DNA of 43,548 nucleotides from Bdellovibrionales bacterium (GTDB lineage Bacteria; Myxococcota; XYA12-FULL-58-9; SYDY01). The DNA lies in contig SYDY01000080.1 in NCBI GenBank assembly GCA_005801425.1, forward strand, positions 1-43,548, read 5' to 3'. Below, one piece after another: positions 7,796 to 14,549 of the stretch. The notes beneath the pieces are model-generated. The model ran no database searches. It was given only the letters and a program-made list of their open reading frames with translations, and was not told the origin of the DNA. How positions within the stretch are numbered: position 1 is the stretch's first letter; every line of letters begins with the position of its first letter. The position numbers and the translations under genes are program-made.

Positions 7796-8254
7796 TCACG
7801 GCATATGTCCGACGGCATTGTGACATCGTAGACATGCGATGGGTTCTGTTCCAGACTGTGTGTCCATTTGATCGACAACGGCTTCATGACAGCGGCGACA
7901 GTTTGCCTCTGCCACTGTGCGGTTGCTTACCTTGATGCGTATGGGGTCGGAGAAGTTGCCCGTGATGAATGCCAGTGAGTGGTCGTAGCCGTTGGTCGCT
8001 TTCGCCGCATATTTTGTAAAAAACCCCGGTGGGGTGTGACAATCATTGCACACTGCAACAGATCGATGGCTTGATTTTACCCATGCATCGTAATGCTCTC
8101 GCATCACGTGGCAGTTGGCACATGCTGCTGGAGCGTTTGTGAGGTAAGATGCGCCTTCTGCGTAGATGAATGTAAATCCGCCAAGTCCGGCGGCAGCGCC
8201 CAATGTGAGGGCAGAAAACACAATGGCTGCGGATGAGGCGGGTGTTTTCCACAT
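7796..8254 (-). CDS. nrfH: Tetraheme cytochrome c, NrfA membrane partner
   Basis: Membrane-anchored tetraheme cytochrome of the NapC/NirT family that oxidises menaquinol and feeds electrons to NrfA. 152 residues: an N-terminal membrane helix (residues ~8-30), then hemes CANCH 45-49 (followed by VM, the usual NrfH context supplying the heme 1 ligand Met), CNDCH 69-73 (followed by TP), CRRCH 119-123 and CLRCH 141-145. The start ATG is preceded by GGAG at a 6-nt spacing. First gene of the nrfHA pair. The promoter must lie in the 8255-8400 interval; no FNR-type TTGAT-N4-ATCAA site was seen there. Confidence 0.95.
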   Translation of the reverse strand: MWKTPASSAAIVFSALTLGAAAGLGGFTFIYAEGASYLTNAPAACANCHVMREHYDAWVKSSHRSVAVCNDCHTPPGFFTKYAAKATNGYDHSLAFITGNFSDPIRIKVSNRTVAEANCRRCHEAVVDQMDTQSGTEPIACLRCHNAVGHMP

Positions 8255-8324
8255 CTATTACTCCGCATGGAATTCTGAATAATTATTGCTTGCTGGATGG
8301 AGCACTTGACATCCTCACCTCTCT

Positions 8325-8346
8325 AAAAAGTGAATACCCGCCACCA
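8325..8346. repeat. 22-bp direct repeat R2, copy B
   Basis: AAAAAGTGAATACCCGCCAC plus CA; one mismatch to 6303-6324. Lies about 70 bp upstream of the nrfH start. Confidence 0.75.
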
Positions 8347-8381
8347 TCCGACATAATTTAAAGAATTTACAACATCGAAAA

Positions 8382-8489
8382 AGATCGCCCATGGCAAAAT
8401 AAACCCATGTAAACAACATGGGTCTGCATTTTTCCTATGTTGTTCAGGGTGATTATGAGTCAATCCTTCGTGAACCACGGCGAGGAAAT
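8382..8489. repeat. 108-bp direct repeat R1, copy B (leader of the small secreted protein)
   Basis: Gapless match to 6111-6218. It ends in GAGGAAAT, which also provides the likely ribosome site of the gene starting at 8496. Confidence 0.9.
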
Positions 8490-8508
8490 CAAATCATGGT
8501 TGGATTAA
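8455..8508 (+). CDS. Possible 17-codon leader ORF in repeat R1
   Basis: Reads MSQSFVNHGEEIKSWLD and stops 10 bp inside the next gene, with AGGG a few bases before the ATG. The same first 12 codons occur in repeat copy A (from 6184), with five base differences, every one at a third codon position and synonymous. That pattern suggests translation and selection, either as a coupled leader peptide or as the remains of a larger gene family start. The sequence is very short, so coding is only a hypothesis. Confidence 0.3.
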   Translation: MSQSFVNHGEEIKSWLD

Positions 8509-8930
8509 AACGTGTATTGATTGTGGTCTCTATGTTTCTTTTGAGTGCTCCTTCTGCAGAGGCTGCCCAAGGCAACAGCGGAGCCGATGTCATCAAAGAA
8601 ATTTGTGAACTCGACGGCGGAACATTTTATAACGAAGGCGATCGATGGGTTTGCTACTACCCCAGCGGCGACGTCATTGTGTGCGTTCCTAACGGTGATT
8701 GTACGCTTTTGAGCAGCCTTCCCCCCAGAACACCTGATTCCATCCGCGATTATTTAAAAGCACGTCTGACGGTTGCTTCGGTGGTATATCAAAATAGCGT
8801 TCCACGACGATTCCAGCCGATCGTCGCCCATGCACATAATATACGCTTCTCACGCGCACAGACACTTCGTTTTTATGGAAATGTATCCATCGCGCAGGAT
8901 GATGTTTGCGGAAATAGCCCTGACAATTAA
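8496..8930 (+). CDS. Small secreted Cys-containing protein, unknown function
   Basis: 144 residues, not recognised. The first ~23 residues form a signal peptide (KRVLIVVSMFLLSAPSAEAA, likely cut after AEA). A segment at residues ~31-70 has five Cys in the pattern C..DGG.F...DRWVCYYP...VIVC..NGDC, probably disulfide-bonded; the C-terminal half is basic and unremarkable. The start was placed at the ATG at 8496, which has GAGG 10 nt upstream and begins directly with the signal peptide; an in-frame ATG at 8418 would add 26 residues encoded by repeat R1. Divergent from nrfHA, with no evidence of a shared role. Confidence 0.7.
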   Translation: MVGLKRVLIVVSMFLLSAPSAEAAQGNSGADVIKEICELDGGTFYNEGDRWVCYYPSGDVIVCVPNGDCTLLSSLPPRTPDSIRDYLKARLTVASVVYQNSVPRRFQPIVAHAHNIRFSRAQTLRFYGNVSIAQDDVCGNSPDN

Positions 8931-9314
8931 TGAACCATTTACTTAATTAAAAATATAATCTTATATGGACCATTTGGTAATCCTATAGAGAGAAGTAACA
9001 CCACGCATTGGGAAGAAAACAGTCAAAGAAATGTTGTCCCGTCTTCACCCAAAGCACCAAATAAAAGTCCCGCAAAGGGCGGACTTCGTGACATTTCAAA
9101 GGGCGACGGCGCAACTCCCTGGAGTCTCGGTTTACGGACGCAAAGATAAACCCGAAGGCTCTGGCCTCCTTGGTCTCCATATATCACCTGCACGCGCAGC
9201 ACATTCCCCAATGCTCTCCGACCCCCCCTCATACCGCCGCTAAAAAACAGGGAAAAAGTATATCCCGAACCACAAGCACCACCGGCGCCCCGCATCCTTT
9301 ATGCAACCAATGGT
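8931..9314. other. Gene-poor 384-bp interval
   Basis: Short frames exist on both strands (for example minus-strand 9023-9295, Gly/Arg-rich) but none has a ribosome site, a recognisable domain or a plausible protein composition. The first ~50 bp are AT-rich. No terminator, repeat or RNA gene was recognised. It could be the eroded 5' end of the following oxidoreductase-like gene. Confidence 0.5.
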
Positions 9315-10619
9315 GTGATCCCCGCTCACAAACCCTCGGAAGCCCAATTCACGGATAAAATAGGACAGCTTGAAGCACAAATGCGCGATATTTTCGGCCC
9401 AAAGGTCGAACGTCTTGGCGATGTTTCACGATGCGCCAGACCTTGCACACCTGACAACTTTCTATTTATCGATCTCTATGGGCCCCAAGGCGTCATTCAT
9501 TTGGGCGATCGACTATTGCAAAATCCTAAAACGCACTTCCCTATTACGCGTATTTTGGGGATCCATCAAAATGGCGGATCGCAATCACTTTGGACGCAAG
9601 CTCCAGCCGGCGCCAAAGCGATTGCTTATACGATTGAGCAACAACTTTTGCATCGTTTGCAAGAACGCGATGGAGCCGTACGTTTTGTCATCATCGGCAA
9701 CGGCCCTGTGGTGCAGTATCTCAAGTTTATGTTTGCAAACCACGTCCACTATTTTCCAGCATTGGACATGAAACGTATCGAAATATGTCAACTTGATGAC
9801 CCCGGTGAGGGGGCCTATCGCCATGCAGCAGCCCTGCATCATTTTCATCTGGGGTCACAGCCCTATCCTGTTCCCACAGGATTACAGACTTGGGCGAGTA
9901 TTTTTCGCAGCGAAACACCACTCTCCTTAGAGAGATGCAGCTCATTTCCATATCTTGCACGCATCGTTCTCGGACACCTTGCCGAGAGTACATTTTCTTA
10001 TCTTGCACGCGCCGTTCTTAATCATCTTGGGATCGCTCCCTGGCACTCCATCGACGAACGCAATGCACTCACAGCCGTTGCAGCACGAGGCTGGATTGAA
10101 TATCAAACTGCCGCGCTAGCAGCCAAGTTGCCCACAGGACTCCTTTCAAATGGATTCTTGGCCATTCCAATGAACAAAGCGGGCATTAAAGCATGCCTCG
10201 GTGTCGCCAAACAGCGTGGCGAAACGGGATTCCTTATACTCAATGAAGAAGAGGTGCAGAAGACACTTGGTACCCAAGAGAAATATCCCCACGGTGGTGT
10301 TTTGTTCGGAACAACAAGTCTATCAACGGATGGCATGAGCAATGGGGCTGTGGATCGTCCTGTCTTCGCAAAAACGGTGGACACCATGTTGGAAAAATCG
10401 GGTATAAACTGGACGCGCACCCCCACCCGAATTTCAGAATTAGAAATTAGTACGACCGACGTAACGATAACGAACGTGTATGGCGAGAAGTACAAAACAG
10501 ATTTATTTCTGGCCATGCCCGGCATTGGCGCGAAGGACATCGGCGGTATCCACAAAGGACGTCTTCCTACTGCGGTGTACGGCGTCGGTGCGCATTTCAC
10601 AGCACCCGTGATTACTTAA
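9315..10619 (+). CDS. Possible FAD-dependent oxidoreductase (DAO/DadA-like), apparently truncated
   Basis: 434 residues. A weak Rossmann-like segment (FVIIGNGPVVQYLKFM, residues ~124-139) occurs unusually far from the N-terminus. The region ~290-420 resembles the substrate and FAD parts of DAO-family proteins such as DadA: a G-x-L-x-x-x-x-x-L-S-T-D-G block, then a strand pair ending in DLFLAMPGIGAKDI, then a segment like PVYPLKGYSIT, where the protein stops abruptly. Family members continue for ~70-100 more residues, so the C-terminus seems lost. A 48-bp imperfect duplication (9945-9992/9993-10040; FPYLARIVLGHL/FSYLARAVLNHL) lies in the middle. The GTG start is uncertain; ATG 9381 is an alternative. 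It ends 4 bp inside the end of the convergent AllA-like gene. Family assignment is tentative; it may be a decaying gene. Confidence 0.5.
   Translation: MIPAHKPSEAQFTDKIGQLEAQMRDIFGPKVERLGDVSRCARPCTPDNFLFIDLYGPQGVIHLGDRLLQNPKTHFPITRILGIHQNGGSQSLWTQAPAGAKAIAYTIEQQLLHRLQERDGAVRFVIIGNGPVVQYLKFMFANHVHYFPALDMKRIEICQLDDPGEGAYRHAAALHHFHLGSQPYPVPTGLQTWASIFRSETPLSLERCSSFPYLARIVLGHLAESTFSYLARAVLNHLGIAPWHSIDERNALTAVAARGWIEYQTAALAAKLPTGLLSNGFLAIPMNKAGIKACLGVAKQRGETGFLILNEEEVQKTLGTQEKYPHGGVLFGTTSLSTDGMSNGAVDRPVFAKTVDTMLEKSGINWTRTPTRISELEISTTDVTITNVYGEKYKTDLFLAMPGIGAKDIGGIHKGRLPTAVYGVGAHFTAPVIT
9945..10040 (+). repeat. Imperfect 48-bp tandem duplication inside the oxidoreductase-like gene
   Basis: Two adjacent 48-bp units sharing TATCTTGCACGC plus matching flanking codons; translated as FPYLARIVLGHLAEST and FSYLARAVLNHLGIAP. 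An in-frame internal duplication not expected in an FAD oxidoreductase core. Confidence 0.6.
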
Positions 10620-11269
10620 GGCGCGTAAAGCGGTACGTTCAGATAACCACCAAATTCTCGTAAGAAATCACAAGACACGCAGGCGTGCACTTGGCCTTGT
10701 TTGTCATCAAACGTGATCATTGCATCAACAGGATACAAGGGCTGATGCCATACCCCCGAATTGATGTGGATACCAAAGCTGCCATCGAAATAAAACGCGC
10801 GGAAATCCTGCGGCGTAATGTCATCGCCAGGCAATGCCAGCAACGCAACAAATGCTTTGGCTTCACGCGGATAGAATATTTGTCCACTGTCAGGATGATA
10901 ATTGGCTTCGGCTGTAAGAATTGCGTTTGAATGCACCCGTTGCTGTGTACGTGTAGCTTGCGCAGGATCACCAAACCATCCGGTAATATACCGTCCATTC
11001 ACCGCATGGTTTTCACCCAACATGATATCGCCTTCACGATACACCTTAAATGCACCTTCCGTAATCGCACCACGCCCAGTTCCTTCATCGATAGAACGCC
11101 AACCGGCCGCAGGCCATGTGACAATTTCAACGTCGGCGTCACCATACGAAAAAACAGGATGCCCATAACCGAGTAAGCTTTCGTGTGTAGCACGCAACAA
11201 TGGAACATCAAAAACACGCACGGTGTCCAAAGCAGGAAAAAACGCGGTGGAATCCAAATCGATTGTCAT
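10616..11269 (-). CDS. Ureidoglycolate lyase family protein (AllA-like)
   Basis: 217 residues. The C-terminal half matches the AllA cupin-like fold: FYPREAKAFVALLALPGDD, a FYFDGSFGIHINSGVWHQPLYPV block that resembles AllA's G-x-x-x-x-x-x-GVWHHPL core, then a D..DC-type ending. AllA splits ureidoglycolate into glyoxylate and urea in purine breakdown, but E. coli AllA is only ~160 residues, and no allantoin genes lie nearby, so the substrate may differ. The start ATG at 11267-11269 begins a well-packed domain. It is divergent from the 824-residue unknown gene and shares a 105-bp upstream region containing the Fur-box-like site. Its 3' end overlaps the oxidoreductase-like gene by 4 bp. Confidence 0.75.
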   Translation of the reverse strand: MTIDLDSTAFFPALDTVRVFDVPLLRATHESLLGYGHPVFSYGDADVEIVTWPAAGWRSIDEGTGRGAITEGAFKVYREGDIMLGENHAVNGRYITGWFGDPAQATRTQQRVHSNAILTAEANYHPDSGQIFYPREAKAFVALLALPGDDITPQDFRAFYFDGSFGIHINSGVWHQPLYPVDAMITFDDKQGQVHACVSCDFLREFGGYLNVPLYAP

Positions 11270-11340
11270 GATGATTCCTCAACTACAGGAAAAAAATCAC
11301 AGCCTCCAGGCAAAACCGCGTTTGGATTAAATATGATATT

Positions 11341-11359
11341 GCAAATCATTCTCATTATC
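11341..11359 (-). promoter_or_regulatory. Fur-box-like operator
   Basis: GCAAATCATTCTCATTATC; its complement GATAATGAGAATGATTTGC agrees with 15 of 19 positions of the classical Fur consensus GATAATGATAATCATTATC and reads as three NATWAT-like hexamers. It ends 15 bp before the ATG at 11375 and just upstream of the ribosome site (AAAGAG), so bound Fur would block transcription of that gene. It is also about 72 bp from the divergent AllA-like start. Assignment is by consensus only; no Fur gene lies in the window. Confidence 0.6.
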
Positions 11360-11374
11360 ATCTAAAGAGAAACG

Positions 11375-13849
11375 ATGCGATTCTCCGGCAGTACCATCCC
11401 TCAGTGGCGCGATATTGGCAGAGGGCACATTCGCGTCACCATACCTCCCAACATCCCGGGAAAAGTACGTTATTATGATGTCTCGGCACGCAGTCATCCC
11501 CATCTCTCGCCCGACAAGCTTGCCCAAGAATGCGTCAATTCTGTCCGCCATATTCTGAAACAACCCGCATTTCGCCATGGATTTAACGATGCATTTATTT
11601 CAAAAGATGGCGCAAAGGTGGACGGCCACACATTTGCCTTCAATGACCATCGCATGGGCTCCACACTTTCCGATAGCGTCTCTCATCTGCTGCATCCACA
11701 AGCACCTGACTCTTTCAAAAAAAAGAAACATTCGACCCATCATTTTTGGAAAGATGGCTTTGGCATCAAACATGATCCCCAAGCACAGCGTCTCACCGGT
11801 GATACGCCCTATTTCGTCAAAACCGCAGGCTCGATGCTTAATCCCTCCCGCTGGCCACAAATGTTTCGATCACTCCTTTCTGGGCATCCCGAACGCACCC
11901 ATTCTGTAAAATCAATCTTTACCGAAGCCTCAGGCGGTGTTGTGATCGTGGTGGATGGGATCGATGACGCCCTGGGTGCATTGCAAGGATCCGGCGTCCC
12001 TCAAAAGCTTCTGGCCATACTGCAAGCTCTCGCCTATCCGATGTTTCTGCCACTCATCGCCATGGGATATGATGGCGCAAGAGAAGAGCGTCAGGAAGCC
12101 TCACAACAACATCACGCACATACCCATGCAAGCAAAGCACGGCAACAACACATCATTGAACTTTTGCTACAAGAATTTATTCTCACTGATCGACTGCATG
12201 CATTGATCGCACAGCCACGCATCACAACCCGTGAACTTCATGAACTGGCTGGGATCCTTCAAGCATTGAAGGATGAACATCAAGCGCGTTTGGATGGCAA
12301 TCCTGGAACAGGGATCCCCAAAGATGTGCTGGATTCAGCCGTCAAAAAAACTGGTTCAAAACGGGGACGCATGCGCGCGCTATCCACCTTGTTGGCTCAA
12401 AGCAATACCCCAGAAAGCGCCAACCAACGTTCACGTTTGTTGCATCTTCTCATGGAAGAAAAACGAACACGCGATCTCGATTTGGCGCCCAAACTCCGCC
12501 GTTATTTCACGTCGCTTGCCATTGCAGGCACAGGACTCATGTGGTGGAGCATTGCCGGTTATGAAGCGGCAACGTTATCAAAGTTGGCAGAAAATCACGC
12601 CGCGGAAAAAGCATTCACCCATGCCGCCGAGTATCTACTTCCCATCGGTCAAGCCGCCATGGCGGGATACGGTGTGTTCAATAGCGTTCAAGGTTCATTA
12701 CTTACGCACCAACTCCGCAAACGCATCAAAGAAGCGAGAACAACCCCACTGCTTGCAAACAACGCAGAAGTGAGACGGGTCTTAATCGCTATTCTAAAAG
12801 GTGAATTGCGTAACCATGTCTCTGGAAAAATTATTGCCGGGGGACTGCTTGCTTCAGGACAAAGTATGATGATCCTGGGTGGACCTATCGTTGGATTTGG
12901 CACACCCATACTTGTCGCCGGCGCTGTGATCACAGGCCTTGCGGTTGGATTGCGTGCATCCGAAGATATTCGAGCTGCCAAACGCTATGGCTTCGATGAG
13001 CGTGTCATACTCCAAGGCCCCATTGCAGAGGCATTAACGCACCTTGCCGAACCTGATGGAATTCAGAAATCCATTGAAGAACTCATTGCATTGCGCAAAC
13101 CCGTCGCGACACAACTCGCCTGGATGAAACTCGTCAAAATATCGCGGCAATTGCATATTAAATATCCCACACTCAACGAAGACGAACACTGCGAAAAGCT
13201 CAAAATACTTGCAGAACGAACTTACAACCGACCCCATCAAGAAGAATTGCGTGAGATCTTGCGTGCTCTTACCCAAGATCACAATCGCCTCAGTGAAATA
13301 TTCAAAGCCACGGGATCCTCCGCCGAAACCGTTGCACTTACGGGACGCATTACCCATGCCATTCAACATGAAGAGAATCCGGATCAAGTATTGAATCAAC
13401 GCGCTCCCGATTGTACCGCCGATCGACTTACGCTCTTACTTGGTCGACTCAAGCGAGAAGGTGCCTACAATGAAGCCATGCGTTTGACCGTGAAACAGTT
13501 GGTAGTCAAACATGGTCAAAAGTTCCAAGACTTTTTACACAGTGAAAAAATCATCAAACAAAGTAAATTCTCTTTACCTCTGTTGCCTTGGCATATCCCC
13601 ACGTGGAAAAAAGAAAAAACGGCCTATGCACTTGATCTCGATAAATTGCTACATTTCATCAGAGAATCGCCCCATGATCCTATTGCAAAGCAGATGTGCA
13701 GTATTGTGGAAAAATCATGTGAGAGCGCCATGTGGACAACATGGAAATATCAACTTAGATCACATTTCATCGCAAATAGCACTGCGATAAGTATCACCGT
13801 GCAGCAACATACAATGATTTTGAAACACAATAATGGTGGAATTCAATGA
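11375..13849 (+). CDS. Unknown 824-residue multi-hydrophobic, His-rich protein
   Basis: Family not recognised. No N-terminal signal peptide. Hydrophobic segments: about 187-232, 378-396, 417-438 and a long Gly/Ala-rich one at 485-527 (GGLLASGQSMMILGGPIVGF followed by TPILVAGAVITGLAVGL). The rest is strongly helical and charged. His clusters at residues ~116-133 (HSTHHFWKDGFGIKH) and ~246-251 (HHAHTH) could bind metal. The hairpin-like Gly-rich hydrophobic block within a long soluble protein recalls pore-forming or secreted effector proteins, but this is only an impression. A Fur-box-like site sits directly upstream, suggesting repression by iron. ATG 11375 has AAAGAG 6 nt upstream. The next gene follows 10 bp after its stop and is likely co-transcribed. 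Confidence 0.8.
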   Translation: MRFSGSTIPQWRDIGRGHIRVTIPPNIPGKVRYYDVSARSHPHLSPDKLAQECVNSVRHILKQPAFRHGFNDAFISKDGAKVDGHTFAFNDHRMGSTLSDSVSHLLHPQAPDSFKKKKHSTHHFWKDGFGIKHDPQAQRLTGDTPYFVKTAGSMLNPSRWPQMFRSLLSGHPERTHSVKSIFTEASGGVVIVVDGIDDALGALQGSGVPQKLLAILQALAYPMFLPLIAMGYDGAREERQEASQQHHAHTHASKARQQHIIELLLQEFILTDRLHALIAQPRITTRELHELAGILQALKDEHQARLDGNPGTGIPKDVLDSAVKKTGSKRGRMRALSTLLAQSNTPESANQRSRLLHLLMEEKRTRDLDLAPKLRRYFTSLAIAGTGLMWWSIAGYEAATLSKLAENHAAEKAFTHAAEYLLPIGQAAMAGYGVFNSVQGSLLTHQLRKRIKEARTTPLLANNAEVRRVLIAILKGELRNHVSGKIIAGGLLASGQSMMILGGPIVGFGTPILVAGAVITGLAVGLRASEDIRAAKRYGFDERVILQGPIAEALTHLAEPDGIQKSIEELIALRKPVATQLAWMKLVKISRQLHIKYPTLNEDEHCEKLKILAERTYNRPHQEELREILRALTQDHNRLSEIFKATGSSAETVALTGRITHAIQHEENPDQVLNQRAPDCTADRLTLLLGRLKREGAYNEAMRLTVKQLVVKHGQKFQDFLHSEKIIKQSKFSLPLLPWHIPTWKKEKTAYALDLDKLLHFIRESPHDPIAKQMCSIVEKSCESAMWTTWKYQLRSHFIANSTAISITVQQHTMILKHNNGGIQ

Positions 13850-13859
13850 GGTTCAATCC

Positions 13860-14423
13860 ATGAGTACTTTTGTTAACGCATTCACCAGGCAGCTCGATAG
13901 GGCATACTTCTACATGCCAACGCAGGAAAATATTCGTCAGGGTGGCCAGGCACTGAGTGAAACCATCGTAAGAACCGCACCTTTCTTTCTATCCCCTCTG
14001 GAAACAGGAGCCGGCGTGGCTGTGCTGCATAGCGCATTGCGTGCAACCACCCAGGAGACCTCTTTCACACAAGCCATTGCACGAGGCCTCGCCCGCGCGG
14101 GCGGCGCGACCATTGCCTCTGCAGCAATCCATACAGCACAAAAAATACTCTCCGATGAACAAACTGACTACACAACCAAATTATTATTAAGCATGGGGGT
14201 CTTGAGCGGTGGATTGGTCATCTCAAGCTGGGTTGATCTGTCACTTCGATCTGTTTTGGAGAACACCTCTTGGCCATCCCCTGCACGCCTGAAGCGCACA
14301 GGGAAAATCCACATGGTTGCAGGTGTTGTCGCTGGGCTGGGATTGGCGGCCGCATCGCCCGTCACATTGGGCGTAATGCTTGGAGGAAGCACTTTGATTC
14401 GGTCTTTGATGTCACGCAATTGA
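13860..14423 (+). CDS. Unknown 187-residue membrane-associated protein
   Basis: Not recognised. Two hydrophobic stretches: about residues 105-130 (LLLSMGVLSGGLVISSW) and ~157-180 (MVAGVVAGLGLAAASP). The latter, preceded by TGKI, resembles the SGKI-plus-Gly/Ala-rich block of the 824-residue protein just upstream, so the two may share a fold. The start at 13860 is chosen because GAGG lies 8 nt upstream; an earlier in-frame ATG (13833) would overlap the previous gene and lacks a ribosome site. Its stop lies 4 bp from the 3' end of tRNA-Gly on the other strand. Confidence 0.72.
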   Translation: MSTFVNAFTRQLDRAYFYMPTQENIRQGGQALSETIVRTAPFFLSPLETGAGVAVLHSALRATTQETSFTQAIARGLARAGGATIASAAIHTAQKILSDEQTDYTTKLLLSMGVLSGGLVISSWVDLSLRSVLENTSWPSPARLKRTGKIHMVAGVVAGLGLAAASPVTLGVMLGGSTLIRSLMSRN

Positions 14424-14427
14424 ATTT

Positions 14428-14503
14428 TGGAGCGGGCGACGAGGTTCGAACTCGCGACCCTCAGCTTGGGAAGCTGATGCTCTACCAACTGAGCTACACC
14501 CGC
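14428..14503 (-). tRNA. glyT: tRNA-Gly (anticodon CCC)
   Basis: 76 nt including an encoded CCA. Acceptor stem GCGGGTG/CGCCCGC (one T-G pair), D-arm GTAGCTCAGTTGGTAGAGC, anticodon stem TCAGC/GCTGA enclosing loop TTCCCAA, so positions 34-36 are CCC, and a TTCGAAC T-loop. Reads glycine GGG codons. It lies between the unknown 187-residue protein and hmgA; no second copy of its 3' end was noticed elsewhere in the window. The symbol is nominal. Confidence 0.95.
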
Positions 14504-14549
14504 ATGGTCTTGCCGTATCTACAACAGGCAAACCCAACGTGCAACAGGA

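Noticed and set aside
8306-8335. Plus-strand promoter from a TTGACA at 8306
   Set aside because: No acceptable -10 element at 16-18 bp spacing.
9023-9295. 90-residue minus-strand frame
   Set aside because: Gly/Arg/Pro-biased, no ribosome site, no recognisable domain, isolated between unrelated genes.
14428-14503. tRNA-Gly as the attachment site of a genomic island covering 9.3-14.4 kb
   Set aside because: No integrase and no second copy of the tRNA 3' end were seen in the window; the idea remains possible but unsupported.
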